NCBI RefSeq assembly: GCF_001514205.1 | Contig: NZ_KQ948768.1 | Coordinates: 21,771 to 85,770, forward strand | Direction: 5' to 3' | Length of the DNA: 64,000 bases | Source of the DNA: Streptomyces griseoruber | GTDB lineage: Bacteria; Actinomycetota; Actinomycetes; Streptomycetales; Streptomycetaceae | Shown: piece by piece, positions 1 through 10,437 of the stretch | Layout of the letters: each line of letters starts with the position of its first letter | How positions within the stretch are numbered: the first letter of the stretch is position 1 | The notes under the pieces: generated by a model | The model's input: only the letters and a program-made list of their open reading frames with translations | Databases searched by the model: none | What the model was told of the DNA's origin: nothing | Translations under genes and position numbers: made by a program

Positions 1-658
1 CGAAGAAGACGATCTCGTCGGCGACCTCGCGGGCGAAGGCCAGCTCGTGGGTGACGACGAGCATCGTCATGCCGTCGGCGGCGAGGTCGCGCATGACGTC
101 CAGGACCTCGCCGACGAGTTCCGGGTCGAGCGCCGAGGTCGGCTCGTCGAACAGCATGAGCTTCGGCCGCATCGCCAGCGCGCGGGCGATAGCGACGCGT
201 TGCTGCTGGCCGCCGGACAGCTGGGCAGGGTAGGCATCGCGCCGGTCGGCCAGGCCGACCCGGTCCAGCAGCGCCATGGCCTCGTCGGTGGCCTCGGTGC
301 GGGGACGGCCGGCGCCGACCGGTCCCTCGACGATGTTGGCGAGTGCCGTCAGGTGCGGGAACAGGTGGAAGCGCTGGAAGACCATGCCGATCTGGTGGCG
401 TTGCCGGGCCAGGTCGCGGTGGCGCAGCTCGCGCAGACCGTGGCCGTGCACCTCGTATCCGATCGGTGAGCCGTCCACCAGGATCCGGCCGCCGTCGGGC
501 CGCTCGAGATGGTTCACGCACCGCAGGAAGGTGGACTTCCCCGACCCCGACGGGCCGATCACACAGGTGACCGTCCCGCGCGGCACGGACAGGTCGACGC
601 CGCGCAGCACCTCGTGTCCGGCGAAGGACTTGCGGACCCCGGTGGCCTGGACCATCAT
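1..658 (-). CDS. Polar amino-acid ABC transporter ATP-binding protein (3' end outside window)
   Basis: ATPase that would power uptake by the adjacent permease and binding protein. From the start, MMVQATGVRKSF leads into a Walker A (GPSGSGKST), a Q-loop (GMVFQRFHLFPH), an ABC signature (LSGGQQQR), a Walker B (LMLFDEPTSALDP) and an H-loop (VVTHE). The spacing and the HLFPH motif are typical of the GlnQ/HisP polar amino-acid class. The start at 658 forms an ATGA overlap with the permease stop, indicating translational coupling. About 219 residues are visible; a family member is usually about 245-260 aa, so only a short C-terminal piece lies beyond the left edge. The substrate cannot be read from the ATPase. 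Confidence 0.93.
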   Translation of the reverse strand, partial: MMVQATGVRKSFAGHEVLRGVDLSVPRGTVTCVIGPSGSGKSTFLRCVNHLERPDGGRILVDGSPIGYEVHGHGLRELRHRDLARQRHQIGMVFQRFHLFPHLTALANIVEGPVGAGRPRTEATDEAMALLDRVGLADRRDAYPAQLSGGQQQRVAIARALAMRPKLMLFDEPTSALDPELVGEVLDVMRDLAADGMTMLVVTHELAFAREVADEIVFF

Positions 659-1482
659 CGGCGGCTTCCTTTCGCGAAGTGACGTTCGAGGTGGTGCTGG
701 CCGATGTTGAGGAGGGTCGTCACGGCGAGGTACCAGATGCTGGCGACGATCAGCAGCGGGATCGTCTGATAAGTGCGGGCGTACACGATCTGTACGGAGT
801 ACAGCAGTTCCGCGTAGGCAAGGACGCTCACCAGCGACGTCGTCTTGAGCATGGAGATGGTCTCGTTGCCGACAGGTGGGATGATCACTCGCATCGCCTG
901 GGGCAGGATGATCCGGCGCAGGGTCCTGGCCCGGGACAGGCCCAGCGCTTCCGCGGCCTCGGTCTGCCCGTCGTCGACCGAGGCGATCCCTGCCCGGATG
1001 ATCTCGGCGAGGTAGGCGGCCTCGTTGAGTCCGAGGCCGAGCAGGGCCGCGGTGAAGGTCGTGACGACGGAGTTCGCGGGGACGTCGCCGATCGCCGGCA
1101 GGAAGGGCAGGTGCAGCGACAGCGTCGGGTACAGCGCGGAGATGAACCCCCAGAACAGCAGTTGGACCAGCAGCGGTGTGCCTCGGAAGAGCCAGATGTA
1201 CGCCCAGCTGACAGCCCGGGCAACGGTGTTGTCCGACAGGCGCATGAGCGCAAGTCCGACGCCCAGCGCGAGCCCGATCACCATGGCCGCGGCGGTGAGT
1301 TCCAGGGTGGCCAGCAGGCCCCTCAGCACGGTCCGGCTGAACAGCCACGCGCCGACCGTGTCCCAGCCGAAGCGTGGGTTGGTGACCAGCGACCGGGCCA
1401 GGGCCGAGGCCAGGAGCAGGACCACGAGGGTCAGGACCCACCGGCCGGGTCTGCGGCGGCGGAGTATCGGCAGCTCCTCCAT
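655..1482 (-). CDS. Polar amino-acid ABC transporter permease (His/Glu/Gln class)
   Basis: Inner-membrane permease of about 275 aa. It has an N-terminal transmembrane segment (VLTLVVLLLASALA), then the HEQRo-type permease core beginning at LRGLLATLELTAAAMV. The EAA loop that contacts the ATPase is visible (EAAEALGLSRARTLRRIILPQA), followed by further membrane segments. The start at 1482 is chosen because its ATG overlaps the binding-protein stop as ATGA and the reading frame upstream of it is antisense-like junk. It lies between the lipoprotein and ATPase genes in a tight three-gene operon transcribed leftward. Confidence 0.93.
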   Translation of the reverse strand: MEELPILRRRRPGRWVLTLVVLLLASALARSLVTNPRFGWDTVGAWLFSRTVLRGLLATLELTAAAMVIGLALGVGLALMRLSDNTVARAVSWAYIWLFRGTPLLVQLLFWGFISALYPTLSLHLPFLPAIGDVPANSVVTTFTAALLGLGLNEAAYLAEIIRAGIASVDDGQTEAAEALGLSRARTLRRIILPQAMRVIIPPVGNETISMLKTTSLVSVLAYAELLYSVQIVYARTYQTIPLLIVASIWYLAVTTLLNIGQHHLERHFAKGSRR

Positions 1483-2387
1483 CACGAGGCCGCGTTGATC
1501 TCGAAGTCGTCGAGAGCGCCGGACTCCAGGCCCCACTTGGCGAGGATCTGCTTGTAACCGCCGCTCGCCTTGAGGTCGTCCAGGGCCGACTTCAACAGGC
1601 CGGTCAGCTCGCTGTTCTTCGGGACCGCGATGCCGAACGGCGCGTTGCCGTAGGAGTCGCCGGAGACGTCGAGCTTGCCGCCGGACTGCTTGGCGGCGTA
1701 GGCGGCGACCGGCGAGTCGCCCAGGGCGGCGTCGGCGCGGCCGCTGGTGACGGCGAGGTTCACGCCGGTGCCGTCCGGGAAGGTGCTGACCTTGATCGGC
1801 GTCTTGCAGGTCTTGGCGCGGGCGGGCAGGTCCACCAGCGCTTGGGTGGAACCCTTCGCCACGGCGACGGTCCGGCCGCACAGGGAGTCGCCCTCGGGCT
1901 TGAGGCCCTCGGGGTTGCCCGCCGGGACCAGCAAGGACGTGCCCGCGTTGAAGTAGGTGACGAAGTCGACGACCTTCTCCCGCTCGGCGGTGTCGGTGAA
2001 CGAGGAGATGCCGACCTGGTACTTGCCCGCTTGCAGACCCGGGATGATCGAGTCGAAGGGCACGTTGACGATGGTCACCTTGACGCCGAGGACCGTGCCG
2101 AGAGCCGTGTCGAGGTCGGCTTCGGCGCCGGTGACCGTCTTGTTGTCGGCGGCGAAGAAGTTCATCGGGGGATAGCTGACGTCGCTGGCGACCGTGATCC
2201 CGCTCGCTTTCACCGCGGGCGGGACCTTGGCGGAGAGCGTGGCGTTCTCCGCGACCGCGGAGGTGGAGGCGGTGGCGGAGGCGGAGGAGGCGCCGGCCGA
2301 CGACCCGGTCGGCTCGGAGGGGTCGGCGCAACCCGCCAGCAGTAGCGTCGCGGAGCCGAGCAGTACGAGCGGTCGCAGAGTGGACAA
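1482..2387 (-). CDS. Amino-acid ABC transporter substrate-binding lipoprotein
   Basis: Extracytoplasmic solute-binding protein, family 3 (SBP_bac_3), about 301 aa. The TTG at 2387 is taken as start because AGGAG lies 6 nt before it. The protein then begins STLRPLVLLGSATLLLAGC, a lipoprotein signal with lipobox LLAGC, so it is predicted to be lipid-anchored outside the membrane. A Ser/Ala/Thr-rich linker follows. Family landmarks include VASDVSYPPMNF, GAEADLD, GFD-type ligand-loop residues and SRADAALGD. The longer upstream frame lacks a signal peptide and is rejected. It is first in the importer operon and divergent from an IclR regulator, which is its likely controller. Confidence 0.93.
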   Translation of the reverse strand: MSTLRPLVLLGSATLLLAGCADPSEPTGSSAGASSASATASTSAVAENATLSAKVPPAVKASGITVASDVSYPPMNFFAADNKTVTGAEADLDTALGTVLGVKVTIVNVPFDSIIPGLQAGKYQVGISSFTDTAEREKVVDFVTYFNAGTSLLVPAGNPEGLKPEGDSLCGRTVAVAKGSTQALVDLPARAKTCKTPIKVSTFPDGTGVNLAVTSGRADAALGDSPVAAYAAKQSGGKLDVSGDSYGNAPFGIAVPKNSELTGLLKSALDDLKASGGYKQILAKWGLESGALDDFEINAAS

Positions 2388-2441
2388 GGGGAACTCCTGA
2401 AGGGCCTGTTTTCCGAGGGATCGGATGGAGGCTATCCAGCG

Positions 2442-2510
2442 TTGCGGAATAAACAAGTCGAGTTGCTCATCATGCACGCGTGCTGCCATGAACCTGCAAT
2501 GTTTCCGCAA
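2442..2510. promoter_or_regulatory. Inverted repeat TTGCGGAA...TTCCGCAA between importer and IclR gene
   Basis: In the 170-bp divergent intergenic region, TTGCGGAA (2442-2449) is mirrored by TTCCGCAA (2503-2510). A perfect 10-bp palindrome, GCACGCGTGC, lies between them at 2474-2483. The paired half sites could be operator sites for the adjacent IclR-type regulator, allowing control of both divergent transcripts. That role is inferred from position and symmetry only. Confidence 0.4.
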
Positions 2511-2557
2511 TGAACGTGCGGGGTGGCGTCGGTGCCCGGCGCTATGCTCGGCTCGCG

Positions 2558-3328
2558 ATGACCACTGACAGCAGCCTGAAACGCGGCCTGGCCGTGCTCC
2601 GCCTCTTCGCCCAGCACCCTCCGCAGGATCCCCGTGGCCACACCGCGGCCGAGGTCGCCGCACTGCTGGGCCGGGAGCGCAGCCAGGTCTCCCGCATACT
2701 GCGAAGCCTCGAGGCCGCCCGGTTCCTGCGCCGCGATCGCGCGTCGCTGCGCTACTCCGTCGCCTGGGAGCAGTACGCGCGGGCCCAGCAGATCACCGAG
2801 GCACGGCTTCGCCGGGACGGCCGGACCGCGCTGGAGGGCGTCGCCGCCGACACGGGCGAATGTGCCTACCTGGGAGTCCTGCGAGGCGCCAGCTCGGTGA
2901 CGATCCTCGAGTCGATGCCGCCGGCCCTGTCCTCGTTCGTGTCCTGGGTGGGCCGCGGCTATCCCGCCTACTGCAGCGACGCCGGACAGGCCCTGCTCTT
3001 CGACGCCGACCATACGGAGGTCGCGGCCGTCTTCTCACACACGGCCTTCGTCCGGCACGGCCCCAACACCCCGACCGACCTCGACGACTTCCTGGCCCGG
3101 CTCGACGCGGCCCGCAGGCGGGGCTACTCCGTCGTCGACCAGGAGGCCGAGCCCGGCCTCTACTCGCTCGCCGCCCCGGTCAGGGACTTCCGCGGCGAGA
3201 TCGTCGCCGCCGTCCAGGTCGTCGGCCCCCGCCACCGTCTCGAGCCCGCGACAGCGGTCTGCGCCGACTCGGTGGTCCGCTGGAGCACCTGGCTGACCGC
3301 CGCGCTGCGCTCGACGGACCAGGACTGA
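2558..3328 (+). CDS. IclR-family transcriptional regulator
   Basis: DNA-binding regulator of about 256 aa. The N-terminal winged HTH (roughly residues 6-65) shows AEVAALLGRERSQVSRILRSLEAARFLRR. The IclR effector-binding domain follows, with the family motif GYPAYCSDAGQALLF and the C-terminal LAAPVRDFRGEIVAAVQVVGP. ATG 2558 is preferred to the in-frame ATG at 2510 because homology starts at about TTDSSLKRGLAVLRLF. No Shine-Dalgarno precedes it, and a TATGCT -10-like box about 10 nt upstream suggests a leaderless mRNA. It is divergent from the amino-acid importer, whose operon it probably regulates together with itself. The ligand is unknown. Confidence 0.9.
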   Translation: MTTDSSLKRGLAVLRLFAQHPPQDPRGHTAAEVAALLGRERSQVSRILRSLEAARFLRRDRASLRYSVAWEQYARAQQITEARLRRDGRTALEGVAADTGECAYLGVLRGASSVTILESMPPALSSFVSWVGRGYPAYCSDAGQALLFDADHTEVAAVFSHTAFVRHGPNTPTDLDDFLARLDAARRRGYSVVDQEAEPGLYSLAAPVRDFRGEIVAAVQVVGPRHRLEPATAVCADSVVRWSTWLTAALRSTDQD

Positions 3329-3331
3329 GGC

Positions 3332-4069
3332 TCAGCCGAGCAGGCGGGCCAGCCGCGCCGCCGCGCCGCCGATCGCGGCGACGAGTTCGTCCCGATCGTC
3401 CCGGGCCGCGGCGTGCGGCACGACCGCGCTGACCGCCGCCACGATGTCCCCGCGTGGGTCCCGCACCGGCGCGGCGACCTCCAGCACGTCCTCGTCGTAC
3501 TCGCTCTCACACACCGCGACCCCTCGCGCGGCGTCGGCGGTGACCCGCAGCAGCAGATCCTCCACCGTCCGCGGCGCGTAAGGACCGCCCGCCCCGATGA
3601 AGTCCTCGCCGCCGAGGAGCCCGGTGATCCCCTCACGCGACTGGTCGAACAACAGCGCCCGTCCCGCTCCGGTGCACCACACCGGCGTCAGCCGCCCCGC
3701 CCGTGCCCAGGAGAACTCGGCCCAGGCCGCCAGTTCGGCCCGCACCGAGAGCACCATCGCTCCGCAGAGCACGTCCACGTAGGCGCACGCCCCGAACCGG
3801 ATCACCAGCCGCCGCAGCAGCGCCCGGCTCTCCACTCCCCACGGACCGGCCTCAGCCGCGACGGCCAGCAGATCCGCCCCGGCACGGAACTCGTGCCCGT
3901 CCCGGGCCAGCACCCCGGAATCGACCAGATCGCGCAGCAGCCGCGACGCCTGCCCCTTGTCCAGCCCGCTGTCCTCCGCCAGCCGGACCACACCAGGCCC
4001 TCCCCGGGGATCCAGCTCCCCGCGGACAACCCGCTCCACCAGTCCGAGTCCTCGAGGCAGCGCCCCCAT
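3332..4069 (-). CDS. Second IclR-family transcriptional regulator
   Basis: About 245 aa, convergent with the first IclR gene; their stops are a few bases apart. The HTH is near the N terminus (VRLAEDSGLDKGQASRLLRDLVDSGVLAR). The effector domain retains the IclR landmark CTGAGRALLFDQSREGI and the end motif APVRDPRGDIVAAVSAVVP. ATG 4069 is used because two GTG codons directly upstream are also possible but an AGGTGG-type Shine-Dalgarno lies just before them. The sequence is only distantly similar to its neighbour, so this is not a recent duplication. Its target is not evident; the DNA upstream holds only gene remnants. Confidence 0.85.
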   Translation of the reverse strand: MGALPRGLGLVERVVRGELDPRGGPGVVRLAEDSGLDKGQASRLLRDLVDSGVLARDGHEFRAGADLLAVAAEAGPWGVESRALLRRLVIRFGACAYVDVLCGAMVLSVRAELAAWAEFSWARAGRLTPVWCTGAGRALLFDQSREGITGLLGGEDFIGAGGPYAPRTVEDLLLRVTADAARGVAVCESEYDEDVLEVAAPVRDPRGDIVAAVSAVVPHAAARDDRDELVAAIGGAAARLARLLG

Positions 4070-4354
4070 CACCACGTCCACCTGCCGGATGTTACAGACC
4101 CGGGGGAGAGCACCGGCACGACCCCTGAACCGACCAGGCGCCTGGGGACCGCGAAGTAGGTTCGTCCGAAAGGCCCGGCTCTGGCCCTCGGCACTTGGCT
4201 CCGCGCGCAGGGCTACCCGCCCGGCCTCGAGCCGCCAGAGACACAGACGGTCTCCGAGGCACTGCCCGCCCGGCCCGCCGACCGGTTGGTCCGGCGCACC
4301 GGACAGCTGCGAGCGGACCGGCCACGACATCGGCCGCATCTACCAGCTCAAGCG

Positions 4355-4450
4355 AGCTTGGTCAGGGAGATGTCCGCCTACTTCCTCGACGACCACCTCA
4401 CCCAGGCCGCCCAGCGCGTCACGATCCATACGGAACTCGTCGACCGCCCT
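4355..4450 (+). pseudogene. Possible fragment of a pyridine-nucleotide-disulfide oxidoreductase
   Basis: A short plus-strand stretch reads LVREMSAYFLDD followed by RVTIHTELVD. It resembles the strand-helix-strand around the NAD-binding half of thioredoxin-reductase-like flavoproteins (MSxYL...I.hHxxTEv). Neither an ATG-anchored domain upstream nor a continuing domain downstream is present, so if real it is a relic. It sits in a gene-poor kilobase (4070-5070) made of remnants. The assignment rests on one short motif and is weak. Confidence 0.25.
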
Positions 4451-4500
4451 GTCCATGGCGTTGGCCCAGACCGGCATCCAACAGAGCCACGACATGCGCC

Positions 4501-4700
4501 GCTTTCAGTGCCGCCGCCGCTCTGATCACTCTTCCCTTCACCCTCTACGGCCTCTACGGCCTCTACGGCGGGAACTTCGACCACATGCCCGGACTCCGCC
4601 GGAAGTTCGGCTACCTTCTCGTCCTGGGCGTCATCGTCCCGGCCTGCTTCCTCCTCCACGGCGGCTTCAAGCCAACAGCTGGCTGTGCGTCCGGGCCTCG
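4501..4700 (+). other. Hydrophobic open segment with three 9-bp tandem repeats, unrecognised
   Basis: The plus frame here encodes two hydrophobic runs, around ALITLPFTLYGLYGLYGG and FGYLLVLGVIVPACFLLHGG, suggesting a piece of a membrane protein. CCTCTACGG is repeated three times in tandem at 4542-4568, giving LYGLYGLYG. The frame has no convincing start and the flanking residues look like random high-GC translation. I see no family and treat it as a remnant. Confidence 0.25.
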
Positions 4701-4829
4701 GCCTCAGTTTCTCCCGGGCTCCGCCGAGGCCGAGGCCGAGGGGGCCGACCCAGCCGATCCGGTGGAGTGGCGGACATGCTCGTCGGCGAGGTGACAGGTC
4801 AGGTCCCTGCCCCCCGGATGGGCGCCGGG

Positions 4830-5070
4830 ACCAACGCGTGAGGAAACGGTGAGCGTCGAGAAGCACGCGGGCAGCGGCTCGGTGTCGGGCGTATTCGGTG
4901 CGGGTTTGGCCGTACTGCCTTCTGAAGGCGCGCATGAAGTGGCTGCTGTCGGCGATTTACCCGTGGGCCGCGAGTTCGGAGACGCTCAGCCGGCCGTGCG
5001 GTGAGCTGAGGGCGAGCAGGGCCGCGTCCAGCCGTCGCGGCCCCGGGTGCAACGGGTGGCTCGTCGACAT
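4830..5070 (-). pseudogene. AraC-family regulator C-terminal fragment with in-frame stop
   Basis: Reading leftward from ATG 5070, the frame gives LSSPHGRLSVSELAAHG, then a TAA at 4959-4957. It continues in the same frame with IADSSHFMRAFRRQYGQTRTEYAR. The second part is the unmistakable second HTH and signature helix of AraC/XylS regulators. Removing the stop restores one continuous HTH pair, so this is a nonsense-mutated tail. The sensor domain is absent. It starts two bases after the stop of the peptide-transporter ATPase. It is not expected to be functional. Confidence 0.7.
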
Positions 5071-5072
5071 GG

Positions 5073-6829
<1,757 letters not shown>

Positions 6830-6833
<4 letters not shown>

Positions 6834-7690
6834 CCGTCGGTCCTCCGCGTGAAGCGGGCCTGCGCCCGACGGCCTACGACGTTGACGGAGAGCGCGGTGA
6901 AGGTGATCGCCGCGCCGGGGAAGACGCCGATCCACCAGGCCGTGGCGAGGAAGTTACGGCCTTCCGAGAGCATGGTTCCCCATTCGGGCGAGGGCGGTTG
7001 GGGGCCGAGCCCGAGGAAGCTGAGCCCGGAGGCGGCGATCAGGGACGAGCCGAACCCGACGGTGGCGAGAACGAGCAGCGGGCCGAGCGCGTTGGGCACG
7101 ATGTGCCGTACGACGAGCAGGGGGCGGCGCAGACCGAGCACCGTGGCCGACTCGACGTACCCCGAGGTGCGCACCACCAGTGCCTCGGCCCGCACCAGAC
7201 GGGCGTAGCCCGGGGAGAAGGCCACCGCGATGGCGATCATCACGTTGAGGGTGCCGGGCCCGAGGATGGTCACGGCGAGCAGGCCGAGCAGGATCGGCGG
7301 GAGGGCGAGCAGCGCGTCCACCAGACGCATCAGCGCCTGGTCGGTCCATCTGCCGCCGAGGGCTGCGGCCAGGCCCAGGACGGAACCGGCGGCCACGGCG
7401 AGGACCGTGGAGCCGAGGCCCAGCCACACCGAGGTGCGGGTGCCGTACAGGACACGGGCGAAGATGTCGCGGCCGAGCTGGTCGGTGCCGAACCAGTGCG
7501 CCGCGCCCGGCGCGGTGAGGGCGTGGACCGGGTCGGTGTCGACGGGTGAGGCGGAAGTGAACAGGCCGGGGAAGGCCGCCGCCAGGACGATCAGGGTGAG
7601 GACGGCCGCGGTCGCCACGTGCGCCGGGCGTACGGCGGTGCGGAGCCGGGGTCGCCGCCGTGGCGGGGCGGCGACGGTGAGGGTGGTCAT
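6830..7690 (-). CDS. Peptide ABC transporter permease, DppC/OppC type
   Basis: 286-aa inner-membrane permease. After a cytoplasmic Arg/Pro-rich start comes a first membrane helix (VATAAVLTLIVLAAAFPGLF). The OppC signature HWFGTDQLGRDIFARVLYGTRTSVWLG follows, then five more hydrophobic segments. The EAA loop is around SATVLGLRRPLLVVRHIVPNA. The ending FLGLGPQPPSPEWGTMLSEGRNFL is a hallmark of the family. It pairs with the DppB-type permease encoded 57 bp upstream and is translationally coupled to the ATPase. Confidence 0.93.
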
Positions 7691-7747
7691 GGGGTGGCGG
7701 CCTTTCTCGCCCGGGGCGCCGAACGCCCGGATGCCCGGGGGGACATG

Positions 7748-8686
7748 TCAACGGGTCCTGAGGCGGGGGTCGATGACGAGGTAGAGCAGGTCGATCACGG
7801 TGGACAGGACGACGAAGACCAGGGCGGACAGCAGGACGAGGCCGATCACCAGGGGGATGTCCTTGTTGGTGGCGGCCTGAAGGGTGAGCGCGCCGATGCC
7901 CGGGCGGCCGAAGACCGTCTCGACCAGGACCGCGCCGCCGAGCAGCGACCCGGTGAGCCAGCCGGTGAGGGTGACCAGGGGGATCGCGGCGTGGCGCAGC
8001 GCGTGCCGGAGCCGTACGGCGGTGTCGCTGAGTCCCCGGGCCCGGGCGGTCACCACGAACGGCTGCGCGAGGGCGGCTTCGAGGCCCTCGCGCAGCACTT
8101 GGGCCAGTACCCCCGCCAACGACAGTGCGAGGGTGACGGCGGGCAGGACGAGGGAGGCGAAGTCCTGTGCTCCGGCCACCGGGAAGATCCGCAGCTGGAA
8201 GGAGAACGCGGTCAGCAGCAGGATGCCCGTCCAGTAGGCCGGGGTGGACGCGGCGAGGAGTTCGGCGAGGGAGGCGGCGGCGCGCAGGGCCGGGTGGCGT
8301 CCGGCGGTGGCCGCCGCCAGTGCGACGGCCCCGGTGACCGCCAGGAGCAGGGCGAACAGGGCGAGTTGGACGGTGGGCCAGAGCTGGTCGCCGATCAGGT
8401 CCGTCACCGGACGCTGGAGCTGGTACGACTCGCCGAGGTTCCCGCCCAGCAGGTTGCCGAGGTAGTGCAGGTACTGCTCGGCCGGCGAGCGGTCGAGGCC
8501 GTACTCGTGGGTGATCTCGGCGCGAATCTCCGGGCTCGCGGCATTGCCTGGTCCGAGCATGACGGCCACCGGGTCGCCGGGGATGAGCTGGAGTGTCAGG
8601 AAGGCCAGGGTCGCCGCGCCGGAGAGCACGGCCAGCGCGGCGACCAGGCGTTTGACGATCGCCCTGAGCAGTGCGGGCAGGCTCAC
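7748..8686 (-). CDS. Peptide ABC transporter permease, DppB/OppB type
   Basis: 312-aa permease. GTG 8686 is the start: it overlaps the stop of the binding-protein gene as GTGA, and sequence beyond it is out-of-frame translation of that gene. The N terminus is IVKRLVAALAVLSGAATLAFLTLQLIPGDPVAVMLG, the classical OppB start with LIPGDP. GNLGESY, YWTGILLLTAFS and the EAA-like GLSDTAVRLRHALRHAAIP follow, ending YLVIDPRLRTR. It has six predicted membrane helices. It forms the translocation pore with the DppC-type partner. Confidence 0.92.
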   Translation of the reverse strand: MSLPALLRAIVKRLVAALAVLSGAATLAFLTLQLIPGDPVAVMLGPGNAASPEIRAEITHEYGLDRSPAEQYLHYLGNLLGGNLGESYQLQRPVTDLIGDQLWPTVQLALFALLLAVTGAVALAAATAGRHPALRAAASLAELLAASTPAYWTGILLLTAFSFQLRIFPVAGAQDFASLVLPAVTLALSLAGVLAQVLREGLEAALAQPFVVTARARGLSDTAVRLRHALRHAAIPLVTLTGWLTGSLLGGAVLVETVFGRPGIGALTLQAATNKDIPLVIGLVLLSALVFVVLSTVIDLLYLVIDPRLRTR

Positions 8687-10335
8687 TTGCCGATCCAGGT
8701 GTCGTAGAAGTTCGCCCAGGTGTTCGGGTCGGTCTTCAGGCCGTGGACGTCGGAGGCGACGCCGACGACGGCGGTGCGCACATAGAGCGGGACCTCCAAC
8801 GCCAGGTCGATGGCGCGCTGCTGGGTCTTGGCGTAGAGGTCCTGGCGGGTGTTCTTGTCCAGGGTGGTCTGCGCCTGGTCGGTCCACTTGTCGAGGTCGG
8901 CGTCCTTGTAGAAGGTCGCGTTCTGGCCGCCCTCGCGGGGGTCGCTGGAGCTGTTGAAGTACAGGCGCAGCACGTCGGGGTCGAAGCGTGCCCAGCTGTA
9001 GTCGGCGATGCCCTCCTGGCCGCCGTAGACCTTGGCGATGTAGGTGCCGATGTCGAGGCGGGGGCGCTTGATCTCGATGCCGAGCTTCTTCAGGTCGGCC
9101 TGGATGGCCTGGCCGAGGGTGTCGCGCTGTTCGCGGATGTACTCCTGCGGCATGAGCGGCCATTCGATGCTCAGGCGCTTGCCGCTCTTGGTGCGGTATC
9201 CGTCGGAGTCACGGCCGGTCCAGCCGGCCTCGTCCAGCGACTTGGCGGCGAGGGTGGGGTCGTACGTCCAGGTGTTCTCAAGGGCCTTGTCGTAGTACGG
9301 CGTTGTCGGCGAGATGGGGCCCCAGGCGCGCTTGTAGACGCCGAAGTACACGCTCTTGACGGCGGTGTCGATGTCGATGCCGCGCAGGACGGCCCTGCGG
9401 ACGCGGATGTCGTCGAGAGGCTTCTGGGTGGTGTTCAGGACGAGCGCGTAGTTGGCTCCGGGCGCGTCGGTGGTGAGGACCTGCAGCTGCGAGTTCGCCT
9501 TGACGGTCTTGACGTCGGCGGGCGGGATGGGGTCGGCCACCTGGACCTGGCCGCTGGTGAGGGCGCCGACACGGGTGGCGTCCTGGGACAGGAAGCGGAT
9601 GGTGAGCTTGTCCAGGTAGGCGGGGCCGGTGTGGGCGGCGGTCGAAGGGGCCCATTTGTAGGCGGGGTTGCGGGTCAGGGTGACGCTCTGCCCCTTGGTG
9701 TAGCTGGTGAACTCGAAGGGGCCGGTGCCCACGGCGGCGGCGCCGCCCGCGCTGAGCTTGCTGCCGTACTTCTTGATGGCGGCCGGCGAGTAGAACCCGA
9801 GGTAGGGGGTGCTGGCGGCTTGGAGGAAGGACGCGACGGGGGCCGAGAAGTGGACCTCGACGGTGCGGGCGTCGACGACGGTCGTACCGGTGTAGGGGCC
9901 CAGGAGGCTGGAGGCGTACTGGGACTTGGTCGACTTGTTGACGATCCGGTCGAAGTTGATTTTGACCGCCTCGGCGTCGAAGGCGGTGCCGTCCGTGAAC
10001 TTCACGTCGTCGCGCAGGTGGAAGGTGTAGGTCTTCAGGTCCTTGGACGCCGACCACTTGGTGGCGAGCCAGGGGTGGAACTCGCCCTTGGAGTCCTGGT
10101 GGACGAGCGAGTCGAAGACGTTGCGCTGGATGGCGCCGGTGATGTCCTGCGGGCTGGCGTGGATGTCGAAGGACACCGGCTCGGTGTCCACGGCGTAGGT
10201 CAACGAGCCGCCGCTCACCGGCGTTGCGGTGGCGCCGGCCGCCGCGCCGTCGGTGTCGCCGGCACCGGAGCATGCCCCGAGGAACAGTGAACCGGCGGCG
10301 GCCAGGACGAGGGCTCTGGAGCGGTTGACGGGCAT
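8683..10335 (-). CDS. Peptide ABC transporter substrate-binding lipoprotein (family 5)
   Basis: 550-aa extracellular solute-binding protein. The signal sequence SRALVLAAAGSLFLGAC ends in lipobox LGAC, so it should be lipid-anchored. SBP_bac_5 landmarks: LTYAVDTEPVSFDIHASP near the N terminus, SLVHQDSKGEFHPWLATKW, FHLRDDVKFTDGTAFDAEAV, and NTTQKPLDDIRVRRAVLRGID in the middle. It is first gene of a minus-strand importer operon. Tandem 11-bp repeats about 100 bp upstream (10438-10470) match those before the PKS genes, so it may be co-expressed with the polyketide pathway. The ligand is unknown; such importers take up peptides, opines, nickel chelates or signalling peptides. Confidence 0.93.
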   Translation of the reverse strand: MPVNRSRALVLAAAGSLFLGACSGAGDTDGAAAGATATPVSGGSLTYAVDTEPVSFDIHASPQDITGAIQRNVFDSLVHQDSKGEFHPWLATKWSASKDLKTYTFHLRDDVKFTDGTAFDAEAVKINFDRIVNKSTKSQYASSLLGPYTGTTVVDARTVEVHFSAPVASFLQAASTPYLGFYSPAAIKKYGSKLSAGGAAAVGTGPFEFTSYTKGQSVTLTRNPAYKWAPSTAAHTGPAYLDKLTIRFLSQDATRVGALTSGQVQVADPIPPADVKTVKANSQLQVLTTDAPGANYALVLNTTQKPLDDIRVRRAVLRGIDIDTAVKSVYFGVYKRAWGPISPTTPYYDKALENTWTYDPTLAAKSLDEAGWTGRDSDGYRTKSGKRLSIEWPLMPQEYIREQRDTLGQAIQADLKKLGIEIKRPRLDIGTYIAKVYGGQEGIADYSWARFDPDVLRLYFNSSSDPREGGQNATFYKDADLDKWTDQAQTTLDKNTRQDLYAKTQQRAIDLALEVPLYVRTAVVGVASDVHGLKTDPNTWANFYDTWIGK

Positions 10336-10437
10336 GTGGGAACTCCGGTGTGTTGCGGGCGGGAAGGGCGGCGTACGGCCGACCGGCTGATGACGTGGGG
10401 GAATGCCACGAAATTAACCGGGGTGCGCGGGCCGCAC

